Source: Dermatophagoides farinae
Taxonomy: Eukaryota > Arthropoda > Arachnida > Sarcoptiformes > Pyroglyphidae
Length of the DNA stretch: 64,000 bases
Assembly: GCF_024713945.1 (NCBI RefSeq)
Contig: NC_134679.1
Location: 1,307,001 to 1,371,000 of the forward strand
Direction: 5' to 3'
Under the pieces are notes generated by a model, which saw only the letters and a list, made by a program, of their open reading frames with translations, had not been told where the DNA came from and made no database searches. A program made the translations under genes and the position numbers. Positions 50,267 through 59,697 of the stretch are shown here, in pieces (within the stretch, counting starts at the first letter, position 1; the number at the start of each line of letters is the position of its first letter).

Positions 50267-52273
50267 ATGGAACAACATCAACAACAAAATCATTGGAATT
50301 CAATCGAAATGATTTGGTTTCATCGAAATTTTTCAAAACAAACAACATATGAATCATTTGTAATGAAATATTCACAAAAATTTCGTCTTGAATGTACAGA
50401 AATAACGGCAAATTTACGTGATAAACGACGATTATTTTTGGAATCATTAACTAACCAATCGTTGGATATTGATGAATCAATGGAATTATTATGTGGATAT
50501 GTCAATCTTTTTTATGGATTTATATGGTGTTTAGATGAATCTATGGAAGAAATTCCATATCATTCTACATCGAAATTATCCACAGAATTTCAATTTAATT
50601 GGTCTGATTCGATTCATATTCCAAATGATGATCATCAACAACATTATCGTTCGGAAAAAGATTCAATGTTTGAATTGATTTCCATTATTTATCATTATGC
50701 ATTGAATTTATTGATACAAACAACAACGATGAAACAAAATAATGATAATAATAACAAACAATTTATGGATCAATTTGATAATTTGGATCAAAAACGTTTA
50801 CGTTTAGCATCATTACTATTTCGAATTATTGGCGATCAATTTCTTTCATTATCATCACCGTTGACTATTTTAACCGAACATCAGACCGATCTGGATTCGA
50901 ATATATTACGTACATATCAATATCAATGCATAGCAGAAGAACGTGAAATTGAATTATTCAAATGGATTCGTTCACAAATTAATGGACCAGTATGGAAATG
51001 GCCAAAAATTGTGGAAATATCCGGTGAAGCTGAAACGGCATTTCATACTGCTTATTCATATTTACGAATGGAATATCGGACAACACCAGAATTGATACCA
51101 TTATGGCGTTGTTATCTTCAAGCAAAACGTAATCTTTATCGTACAATACGTCTAATACATTTAGATATAATCAATAAAAACAATTTGAATAATCAACATA
51201 TTCATTATTGGTTTGATGAAACGAAACGATTATTTGAATCATATAATCAATTGACATCCGTTACACGTGGTTATCAATATCGTCATTTAGATCGTATGGA
51301 AATATTTGATTGGATTGAACAAATATTACCGGTGAAACAGTCAAATGATTCATGGCATAATAATAATAACCGTAATTATGATGATGATAATGAATATGAG
51401 CCAATAATAATACGATTGGATGTTTTACAACCAAAAATCAAAGTGGATAAAATCGTCGCCAAACTATTTCGACGTGATGAATTATGGACACGAAAAGTAT
51501 ATGATGCTTTTGGTACAATGGACAATGAAAATAGTGGCCATAATCGTCGTTTGAATATTATTGAACAAATGTTAAATTGGCGAAAACCGAATAATTCATT
51601 ACGGATACGATCACAACCATTACCATTGGTAATTTCTAAAAATAAATTTGATAATTTCATCATTAAAAAATCATTGAAAAGTAAATCGGCAGAAGAATCA
51701 ACCAAAGCAACGAATAATAAATCTAAAAATAATGGACAGAATTCCAACGAATGTTCATCGAATTTTGTCATCAATGATCGTCATGATTATTCGAAACCAT
51801 CACAACGTTTCATTCGAACATATAGACCAATAATATCATGGCCATTGGAAAATGAAAGCTACACAGCATCAAGTAATAATAGTTCAGGTTATGAATCAAC
51901 ATCATCAAATTTTGATCTAAGTGGTAGATCATCATCATCATCATCATTTTATAATGATGATAATCTTCGTACATTGATCGATACAAGAAAACAATCATTA
52001 TTATTACGAAAAACAAGAAACAGTCAACTAATCGATCTATCGATAGTGATGAACAATAATAATAATATGAATTCAAATTCGAATGATTTCCATCGAAACA
52101 ATGATTGTCCACTTTTAACGAATCGTTTATTTCCAATTTCAATTGATGGTGAAAATGTTGTTGCTGATGATGATGAATTACAAAAGAATTATAGTATTAA
52201 TTCATCATCAACAATGATCCGGATGAAACCATCGATACAACCAAAACCTAAACAAAAATCAAGAATAATCTAA
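50267..52273 (+). CDS. BROX: BRO1-domain protein, BROX homologue
   Basis: BRO1 domains form a banana-shaped helical fold that binds ESCRT-III CHMP4; BROX acts in nuclear-envelope rupture repair in vertebrates. The single-exon frame (668 aa) aligns with human BROX: IEMIWFHRNFSKQTTYESF (human THWFHRNPLKATAPVSF), GFIWCLDES, FNWSDSI (human FKWTDTL), MFELISIIYHYAL, RTYQYQCIAEEREIELF (human AYVIQCQAEAQEVTIA) and YEPIIIRLDV near the end of the domain. It is much longer than human BROX (411 aa), with a Ser/Asn-rich tail from about residue 470. The human C-terminal CAAX box is absent; the end is KQKSRII, so farnesyl anchoring is not expected from this frame. An AATAAA lies at 52377-52382. The first ATG lies twelve residues before WFHRN, as in the family. 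Confidence 0.85.
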   Translation: MEQHQQQNHWNSIEMIWFHRNFSKQTTYESFVMKYSQKFRLECTEITANLRDKRRLFLESLTNQSLDIDESMELLCGYVNLFYGFIWCLDESMEEIPYHSTSKLSTEFQFNWSDSIHIPNDDHQQHYRSEKDSMFELISIIYHYALNLLIQTTTMKQNNDNNNKQFMDQFDNLDQKRLRLASLLFRIIGDQFLSLSSPLTILTEHQTDLDSNILRTYQYQCIAEEREIELFKWIRSQINGPVWKWPKIVEISGEAETAFHTAYSYLRMEYRTTPELIPLWRCYLQAKRNLYRTIRLIHLDIINKNNLNNQHIHYWFDETKRLFESYNQLTSVTRGYQYRHLDRMEIFDWIEQILPVKQSNDSWHNNNNRNYDDDNEYEPIIIRLDVLQPKIKVDKIVAKLFRRDELWTRKVYDAFGTMDNENSGHNRRLNIIEQMLNWRKPNNSLRIRSQPLPLVISKNKFDNFIIKKSLKSKSAEESTKATNNKSKNNGQNSNECSSNFVINDRHDYSKPSQRFIRTYRPIISWPLENESYTASSNNSSGYESTSSNFDLSGRSSSSSSFYNDDNLRTLIDTRKQSLLLRKTRNSQLIDLSIVMNNNNNMNSNSNDFHRNNDCPLLTNRLFPISIDGENVVADDDELQKNYSINSSSTMIRMKPSIQPKPKQKSRII

Positions 52274-52395
52274 TAGTGTTTTTTGTTTGTATTTTTTTTT
52301 GTTTTTGTTTCGAATGTGTGAATGTCTATTTTGTCAAATGTCAAAATTTTATTTTTTTTTCATTGAAATTATATTGAATAAAAATCATCACTATT

Positions 52396-52413
52396 CTTTC
52401 AGCTTACGACCAT
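52396..52413 (+). pseudogene. 5S rRNA 5'-end fragment (direct repeat)
   Basis: An 18-bp stretch, CTTTCAGCTTACGACCAT, is repeated exactly at 52466-52483 where the intact 5S gene begins. Only the 5S start and about 5 bp of its upstream flank are present. It looks like a truncated copy or a partial duplication of the 5S locus. Confidence 0.6.
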
Positions 52414-52471
52414 CAAACATTGTTACAAGCTTATGTGGTGCAAAATTTCGAAAATCACCCCTACACTTTCA

Positions 52472-52590
52472 GCTTACGACCATATCACGTAGAAAATACT
52501 GGTTCTCGTCTGATCACCAAAGTCAAACTACGTCGAGCCGAGTTAGTACTTGGGAGGGGAACCACTTGGGAACACTCGGTGTCGTAAGCT
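52472..52590 (+). rRNA. 5S ribosomal RNA gene, copy 1
   Basis: This is a 119-nt 5S rRNA gene for the large ribosomal subunit, transcribed by Pol III from internal A, IE and C boxes. Ends GCTTACGAC and GTCGTAAGC pair perfectly as helix I. GGTTCTCGTCTGATCACC, GTTAGTACTTGGGAGGGG and ACCACTTGGGAACAC are the universal 5S landmarks. Helix II (CGTAG/CTACG), helix III (TGGT/ACCA) and helix V (CCGAGT/ACTCGG) pair despite differing from the usual animal sequence, indicating a functional gene. A T-run follows the 3' end as terminator. Confidence 0.93.
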
Positions 52591-52914
52591 TTTTCATTTT
52601 TTTCAAAATTTCAATCCGTTACCATCAAAAATCGTATCATTGATCCAATTAATGATAAATAAAGGTCAAGGTAACATGTGTGACAACTTTTTTTTCTTGT
52701 TCGTAAGAAAGTTGTCATACAAGCAACAAATTTAAGAGAATAATGATCCATTGGGCAAAAAAAAAACTTTACTTTCATTCTAAACTTGAATCTCAATTTA
52801 AAAAAAAATGTCGACCACGAGAAAATGGATCAATAAGGCCCATCAAAAAGGTAAAATCAGCTTTGCCCCCGACGCTTATTTAGTTTTGTGTAATCTTTTG
52901 TGTAATTATTCATT
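52591..52914. other. Gap between 5S copy 1 and the nrf-6-like gene
   Basis: The first bases after the 5S gene are its T-rich terminator (TTTTCATTTTTTTC). A 36-codon open frame at 52808-52918 overlaps the start of the next gene by ATGA and could be an upstream ORF. No other feature is seen. Confidence 0.45.
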
Positions 52915-55351
52915 ATGAGTGCATTTTCTTTCAGTTTGATCATCTCATTATCGATTGTTTCATATGTCAATTCATCATCATTTCTATGGCAACCATTATT
53001 GAATATTCCGGATGAAATTATTTCGAAAATTTTTTCTACCAAATTATCTTCGAATCGACGATAATCGTATTGGAAAACAATGTCATCATGATTTGCTTAT
53101 GGCCATGAATTCAATGATTCATGATCGTCAAACTTGGGCATTTAAATTGTTCAATTCATGGGCATCAACAATACCGCATGGTTTTCTACTTGGCACATTA
53201 ACCGATTATGGTGATTATGATCAATGTATGGCAATTGATCATCATGAAATATGGCCACAATATTGTCTTGTTGATATGCAAATGCCACTGCCAAAACCAA
53301 TGCCTAATGGTCATAATTTATATCATCAAACAGATGGTCTTTTACCACAGAAACTATCCAATGACACCATATATGAATATCTAAACAATGTTTCTTCATA
53401 TTTTTATTATTCATTCATACGTAAAGGAATTTGTCTTCCCAAAACATGTACTATTCAAGACATCCAAATAATTGTTCAAAAAGGTTTTGGTCAAGAATTT
53501 GGTCTTGAATTGAATAAAATTTCTTGTACACAGAAACGACAAACATCATCATGGTCACCAAATACAATACAGATAATTGCTATGTAAGTTGAATTTTTAT
53601 AATGAAAAAAAAATTTCGATCTAATTTGAAACGAAAAAAAAAATTTCAGTCTAGTTATTGCAAATATCGTTATCATTACAATTGTGGCTGCCATTTATGA
53701 TTGGATTCGAGTGGAAAAAACCGATTCATTAATGGAAAACATTTTACTTTCATTTTCACCCATAACCAATGTGAAGAAATTATTCACAATTTCCAATGGT
53801 CAAGAAGAAGATGATCTTGCCTGTATTCATGGTATTCGATTTCTAGCCATCTGTATGGTTATTGTTGGCCATACACTTGCATTGAATAATTCAAATTCAT
53901 TCCGTAAGAAATTTATTTTCCAAATGTTATTGTTGATTTTTTAAAAACATATCGTTCCAACATTAGGACAGATTTTCATACGTAAAAAATTTATGACCAC
54001 ATTATGGTTACATCCATTTATCAAAGGATTCTATTCGGTTGATACGTTTTTCTATTTAAGGTATGAAATTTTCATTTTATCATTACCATAAATAAATTTG
54101 TAAATTTTATACAGCGGATTTCTATTGTCATATATGACAATGAAATTGACCAATGGTGATTATCGACGATTTTCGACAGCCGCCTATCTATTATTTCGTT
54201 ATGTTCGACTCACACCACAATTAGCAATCTATCTATTAATCATTACGCTATTACCACCATTGTTTGATGGACCAATTTGGCAAGGATTAATTCAACGAAT
54301 AGGTGGACAATGTCGACGAACATGGTGGCAACATTTACTTTATGTACAGAATATTTATGATCCAAATAATCTTGTAAGATTAAAATGTTTTTTTTTCATG
54401 GAATTCATTCTAATCATTATTGTCATTAGTGTGGCATACACATCTGGTATTTGGCTGCCGATATGCAATTACATTGGTTTGCATTGTTACCAACGATTGT
54501 AATGTTGAAAAATCGACGTATTGGATTGATTTTAATCAAATTTTTAATCATCATATCCATATGTTATGTTTCGATGCAAATCTATCTACATGATCTACCA
54601 CCTGGTTATGTTCCAACTACTGAAAAGTAAATGATCTCGTTATCAATATATCGTGATATATTAATAATTTTGGTTTTACTCAAAAAAAAAACACAGTGAT
54701 TTCATCAATGAAGATGGAAGTCTACGGCAATTTCTTTGGCTTAATTTTCAACCATGGGCACATTCTAATGTCTATTTGATTGGATATCTATTTGGATTCT
54801 ATGTTGTCCGTAATGACCGTAACTATCCCAGATGGATGGATCGTAGATACATTTGTTGGCCAATTATAATCGGTGGTTATCTATTCTGTATTTATAGCCT
54901 TACACCATGGCTTTATGGCCAACCATTCAATCCGATTTGGTCGGCAATACTTTGGCCATTAAATCGTACCTTTTGGGCATTGATTTTAACGGCCATACTA
55001 TTCATCTGTATCAATAGTGGACGTAAATCAATTCTTAAGCAATTGCTAAGTTGGCCAGCTATTCGACCATTATCAAGAATTACATATTCAGTGTATTTAA
55101 CACATTTTCTAGTTATCTATATTGATCATGGATCACGACGAAATCTTATTGAAATGTCATTGATTGCATGGACATATCATTGTGTTTCAATTCTAACCAT
55201 TTCCTATATTGTTGGTTTTATATTCACCATATTGTTTGAAACGCCCATTATCAATATGATGAATATAGCTAAACGAAAATTACTTCCCACCGATTTGAAA
55301 TCGCCCATTGTAAATGATTTCAAATTAATCAATGTTGAGCCAAAAATTTAA
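52915..55351 (+). CDS. Nrf-6-like acyltransferase-3 membrane protein, apparent frame break
   Basis: Family members ('nose resistant to fluoxetine') are multi-pass acyltransferase-3 proteins with an N-terminal NRF domain, expanded in arthropods and nematodes. Exons are 52915-53583, 53650-53903, 53967-54060, 54115-54373, 54430-54626 and 54697-55351. Features in order: signal peptide (SFSLIISLSIVSYVNS), NRF domain (CHHDLLMAMNSM, WAFKLFNSWASTIPHGFLLG, YDQCMAI, CLPKTCT), then the acyltransferase with ACIHGIRFLAICMVIVGHT, GFYSVDTFFYLSGFL, CGIHIWYLAADMQLHW and PWAHSNVYLIGYLFG, and about ten helices. The signal-peptide frame and the NRF frame differ by one base; the switch falls near a T6 run at about 53030, where one base fewer would join them (708 aa). 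Either a sequencing error or a damaged allele explains this. All later junctions are in phase. Confidence 0.85.
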
Positions 55352-55464
55352 TTTATTCACATTCGACAAACAATTATCATTAAAAAGTTAATTTAACCAT
55401 GAAAAAAAAGTAATTTTTTTGTTCAAAATAGCAAAAAGATGTCTAAAAATGAAAAAAATGAAAA

Positions 55465-55583
55465 AGCTTACGACACCGAGTGTTCCCAAGTGGTTCCCCT
55501 CCCAAGTACTAACTCGGCTCGACGTAGTTTGACTTTGGTGATCAGACGAGAACCAGTTTTTTCTACGTGATATGGTCGTAAGC
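55465..55583 (-). rRNA. 5S ribosomal RNA gene, copy 2
   Basis: A 119-nt 5S gene on the minus strand, identical to copy 1 except for one base in the loop after helix II (A for T). The T-rich 3' flank is also shared for about 17 bp. The helix I ends are perfect. It faces copy 1 across the nrf-6-like gene, so the two 5S genes form an inverted pair 2.9 kb apart. Confidence 0.93.
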
Positions 55584-55776
55584 TGGAAGGATATGATGAT
55601 TCTCAATTCCTAAAGGGGAAATTTTAATTTTAACCTGATTTAAATTTTCAAAATAAATATAAACCCACTTATGACATCTAGTGGACAAAATTTTCTAAAA
55701 AAAAAACAATGCAACTAAGTTTGCTCTAATTTTCAAGATTAGATTTTGCCATTTTTTTCAACCCATTTGCTTCAGT

Positions 55777-55806
55777 ATTACGACCATATCACGTTGAGAA
55801 CATCGG
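55777..55806 (+). pseudogene. Truncated 5S rRNA fragment of a different type
   Basis: About 30 bp match the 5' quarter of 5S (TTACGACCATATCACGTTGA, then GAACATCGG). The part after CACGT is closer to the usual animal 5S than to the two full copies here, so it derives from another 5S variant. Unrelated sequence follows. Confidence 0.6.
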
Positions 55807-56170
55807 AAATATTTTTTTTTGATTAGCGATTACAGATTAATTTTTTTTTTGTTTCGCTACATCAAAAAATTTTGAAAACATTGGAAATAATTACTTCCAT
55901 GATTCGATTCGAATTAAATTAATCGGAAAAAATGCATTTTTTTTCGCAATTTAAAATTATCATCATCATCGGTTGTGTATATACACATTCCACGTTTGTT
56001 AATTTTTGTTTGTCAATCATCATCATTTTTTTTTTGACAATTCATTTTTTGTTTTATAAATGACTGGCGCCCCCACCTTTATGAATGATGATGTATACAC
56101 GCACAAACAACACGTAAACATTCGAATACAAGTCAAGTGTGTGTGTGTTTTTTTTTTAAATCTGAATTGC

Positions 56171-56226
56171 CACATGTCGTTCTCGGATTGGTTGATTCAT
56201 TTCAACCAATCAGAGACAGACATGTG
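56171..56226. promoter_or_regulatory. CCAAT-bearing inverted repeat upstream of calreticulin
   Basis: Two 25-nt arms (56171-56195 and 56202-56226) match at 22 positions in inverted orientation around a 6-nt spacer. Each arm reads, from the centre outward, TCAACCAATC...ACATGTG, that is CCAAT, nine bases, then ACATG. The ER stress element of vertebrate chaperone promoters is CCAAT-N9-CCACG, so spacing agrees while the second half differs. It lies about 500 bp before the calreticulin ATG. Regulatory function is inference. Confidence 0.5.
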
Positions 56227-56722
56227 TCCAACCACTAGCAGTAGTGGTTGTTGTCGTAGCAAACAAATGTGAATGAACGCGATAGTGATTTTTTTTTTTT
56301 TTTTTTGTTAAATACCGGCCTTATTCATTTGACCATCATCATCATCGTATATATTCGATTAATGTGAGAATTTTAGAGAAAAAAATTTTTCATTTTTTCT
56401 TAAAACGTTTTATATATTAAACTTAAAATTACTTTATTCGATTCTTTCCATACGTACGACAACATTTTTTATGTTGTAAGATCTCGTTTTATTTTTTTGA
56501 TCAAAACAGTAAAAAAAATTCGTTTTGGTTTTTTCTTATTTCTTCTCATTGATCTCGGTTTATTTCATTTCATCAAAAAGTCATTTTTTTTTCTTTTTCA
56601 TTCATCGAACTTATCCATTGTGTGTGTGTGTGTGTGTGACTGGTTTCAATTACAATTTTAAGGTTTGCTTTTCATTCTAATCCATTGTGAAACTAATCAT
56701 TTTGTTTTGTTGATTATTTAGA

Positions 56723-57961
56723 ATGAAAATTTTTGTTATACTTGCGTTACTGGGTTTTAGTCAAACTATTCTGGCTAAAATCTATTTCCGTGAAGATTTT
56801 GCCGAATCTGATTGGTCAAAACGATGGATACAATCCAAACATCCGAATAAAGAATTTGGTGAATTTAAATGGACGTCTGGTAAATTTTATGGTGATGTCG
56901 ATAAAGATAAAGGTATTCAAACGTCTGAAGATGCCCGTTTCTATGCCCTTTCATCGAAATTTGAAGATGAAGCCTTTTCAAATGAAGGCAAAGATTTGGT
57001 GATTCAATATTCAGTCAAACATGAACAAAATATTGATTGTGGTGGTGGCTATATCAAACTATTCGATTGTGGTCTTGATCAGACTGATTTACATGGTGAA
57101 TCACCTTATCGAATTATGTTTGGCCCAGATATCTGTGGACCAGGAACGAAAAAAGTTCATGTGATATTCAATTATGATGGTAAAAATCATTTGATCAACA
57201 AAGAAATTCGATGCAAAGATGATGTACATACACATTTGTATCGATTGGTTGTCAAACCTGATAACACCTATAAAGTATTGATCGATGGTGAAGTTGTAGA
57301 AAAAGGTGAATTAGAATCTGATTGGAATTTCTTGCCACCAAAAACAATTAAAGATCCTGATGCCAAAAAACCAGAAGATTGGGATGATCGTCCAAAAATT
57401 GATGATCCAGAAGACAAAAAACCCGAAGATTGGGATAAGCCAGAATTCATTCCAGATCCTGAGGCAACTAAACCAGAAGATTGGGATGATGAAATGGATG
57501 GTGAATGGGAACCACCACAGATCAATAACCCAGAATACAAAGGTGAATGGAAACCGAAACAAATTGATAATCCAAGCTATAAAGGACCATGGGTTCATCC
57601 CGAAATTCCAAACCCCGAATACAAAGCTGATCCACAATTGTATTTGCAGAAAGAAATTTGTGCCGCTGGTTTTGATTTATGGCAAGTTAAATCTGGCACC
57701 ATTTTCGATAATGTCCTTATTACTGATTCTGAAGCCGAAGCTGATGAAGTTGCCGAAGATCTTTTGAAAACAAGAATGTCAGCCGAAAAGAAAATGAAAG
57801 AAGAACAAGATGCTGAAGAGGAAAAGAAACGAAAAGAAGAGGATGAAGCTAAAAAAGCTGAAGAAGTTGATAAAGAATTGGATAAAGATGAAGATAATGA
57901 TCTTGACGATGATGATGATGGTGATAAAGATAAAGCCGATGAAAAGCATGATGAATTGTAA
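56723..57961 (+). CDS. CALR: Calreticulin
   Basis: Calreticulin is the lumenal ER lectin chaperone and calcium store. The single coding exon gives 412 aa (human 417). A signal peptide (1-18, cleavage near LAKIYFRE) precedes the N domain with KHEQNIDCGGGYIKL and MFGPDICGPGTKKVHVIFNY; the paired Cys are 106 and 138. The P domain (about 207-300) has three IxDPxxxKPEDWD repeats, then three GxWxxPxIxNPxYxG-type repeats. DLWQVKSGTIFDNVLI completes the lectin fold. The C domain is acidic with Lys/Glu repeats and ends KHDEL, an HDEL-type ER retrieval signal. A splice acceptor precedes the ATG directly, so the first exon is untranslated. An AATAAA lies at 58336-58341. Conservation is high throughout. 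Confidence 0.97.
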   Translation: MKIFVILALLGFSQTILAKIYFREDFAESDWSKRWIQSKHPNKEFGEFKWTSGKFYGDVDKDKGIQTSEDARFYALSSKFEDEAFSNEGKDLVIQYSVKHEQNIDCGGGYIKLFDCGLDQTDLHGESPYRIMFGPDICGPGTKKVHVIFNYDGKNHLINKEIRCKDDVHTHLYRLVVKPDNTYKVLIDGEVVEKGELESDWNFLPPKTIKDPDAKKPEDWDDRPKIDDPEDKKPEDWDKPEFIPDPEATKPEDWDDEMDGEWEPPQINNPEYKGEWKPKQIDNPSYKGPWVHPEIPNPEYKADPQLYLQKEICAAGFDLWQVKSGTIFDNVLITDSEAEADEVAEDLLKTRMSAEKKMKEEQDAEEEKKRKEEDEAKKAEEVDKELDKDEDNDLDDDDDGDKDKADEKHDEL

Positions 57962-58778
57962 AAAAAAAATTTCAACAACAAACGCACTGTTTGAGCGGTA
58001 TTTACATCCTTTTTTTTCATTTTGTTGTTTCACACGCTCAGATCTAAATTTTTTTTCTCTCCAGTCATTCGTATTATCTGCAAATACACTTTCTCATAAC
58101 TCTTCCGCTATAAATTTTATAATATAAAATATATTCGAGTCATTTTTTTTCTGAAAAACAATATATATTCTAATTTATATACGCTGAATATTTTGAATGG
58201 TGGGTGGTTGTTTTTTTTTACTGTGAAAACGATTTGGTGTGCTAAAATAATATTTCCGGTATTTGTACAAAAAAAAACTACAAAAGAATTGTCTGATTTT
58301 TTCAATTTTTTTTCATTTGTTTATTGTATGAAATGAATAAAATTTTTTTTTGTTTTTTTTTCGAAAATTCTTTGGAACTTTTTTCTGATTTTTTTTTTGT
58401 CAACTTTTATTCTAATGACACGTCAACAACGTTTCATCCTCTTGCAACACATATTTCTATGCTTCTACTTGAAAATCAAATTTTGGTTAATTAGGGTAAA
58501 TTTCAACTGTTATTCACGGTCGTTGTTTCAGCGTGATACATATGTTTATGAACAGTCCTTTTGCAAAATGCTGGATAAAGATTTTAAAAATGAGAAATCA
58601 AGGTACGTACAGTAACATTGTTGATGAACGGATGACATGTGTTTCTTTTCGTTTCCTCTTTGCTTTGCCTCGTTTCGTGTTTGTTTCGGTTCTTTTATTT
58701 TCATAAGAATATCAAGCGATTATTTTTTTTGGAATTGTTTCTTTTGTTTAGAATTTTTTCCTTTGTAAATAATATAAA
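57962..58778. other. Calreticulin 3' UTR and eL14 upstream region
   Basis: T-rich sequence including the calreticulin 3' UTR to about 58360. Just before eL14, TTTGTTTAG ends at about 58751 and looks like an acceptor, implying an untranslated eL14 exon upstream (a GTACGT donor near 58602 is a candidate). No other gene is supported. Confidence 0.5.
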
Positions 58779-59438
58779 ATGGTAAGCCAATTATTAGCAC
58801 GATTTTTCTGAAATTTTTTAACTAAATATTTTTTTCTTTGAAATAATTCTAGCCAACCAAATATCAAGTTGAAATTGGCCGCGTGGCATTGATCAATTTT
58901 GGTCCAGATGCCGGTAAATTGGTCGCAATCGTTGATATTATCGATCAGAATCGTGCTCTAATCGATGGAACATCATCCGGTATTCCACGACAGGCTATTC
59001 AATTTAAACGATTACGTTTGACTAAATTTCGTTTGCGTATTCCATACGGTACCAATTCACGAAACATTCAAAAGATCTGGAAAGAAAATGAAATTGACAA
59101 AAAATTCGGTGAAACGAAATTGGCATTGCGTTTAAAACAACAACAATTGGTTTGTATTCAATTTCATTTGATGAATTTAAATAAAAAATCTCATCGATTT
59201 TTTTTTTGTTTGTTTTCAATTACAGAAATCGAACATGACTGATTTCGATCGATTCAAGTTGTACAAAACTAAACAACGTGTAAGCATAAACTAAATTGTG
59301 TTGATTTTTCAATTCATTTTTTTGTCATTTGATTTTTTTTAGTACAACCGAATCGTCAACAAAAAATTAGCATTGTTGAAATTCAAATCGAAAAAGACGG
59401 AAAAAGCTGGTGGTGGTAAAACAAAAGGAAAGAAATGA
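58779..59438 (+). CDS. RPL14: 60S ribosomal protein eL14
   Basis: eL14 is a component of the large cytosolic ribosomal subunit. The coding sequence is ATG at 58779-58781 as the whole first coding exon, then 58853-59149, 59226-59279 and 59343-59438, in phase, giving 149 aa. The KOW region [36 protein letters not shown], and [17 protein letters not shown] (human [17 protein letters not shown]) fix the identity; the tail is Lys/Gly-rich ([13 protein letters not shown]). An AATAAA lies at 59499-59504. Putting the start codon directly before the first intron recalls INIP in this window and is common in ribosomal protein genes. Confidence 0.96.
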
Positions 59439-59697
59439 ATATGAATGAATGAAGCTGAAAAAATACTTTTTTAATTTTTTTTTCTTGTTCAAAAACATAA
59501 TAAATTTCTTTTGAAAATCAATCCAATTTTTAATTGATCTGAATCTTGAAAAAAAAATTCCGAAAACGAAAAAAAAAAGAAATGGGAACGTTTTATATTA
59601 AAAGCTCTATATGTGTCCAAACTTGCAGCTGAAATTCGATTGTCATTTTTTTTGAATTTATATTTCATTGTTGATTGTTATTCAAAATTCAAGTTTG

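Larger units (their letters stand above)
55352..56722. other. Intergenic DNA upstream of calreticulin
   Basis: Apart from 5S copy 2, the 5S fragment and the inverted repeat (listed separately) there is no gene. A TTTAG acceptor ends at 56721, one base before the calreticulin start codon, so a 5' untranslated exon probably lies around 56400-56660. Confidence 0.55.

Noticed and set aside
54374-54429. Read-through frame after exon 4 of the nrf-6-like gene
   Set aside because: The 56-bp segment has GTAAGA and CATTAG ends, and removing it restores the conserved CGIHIWYLAADMQ sequence, so it is an intron.
58397-58615. 72-codon frame before eL14
   Set aside because: No family resemblance; it is more likely part of the eL14 untranslated leader region.
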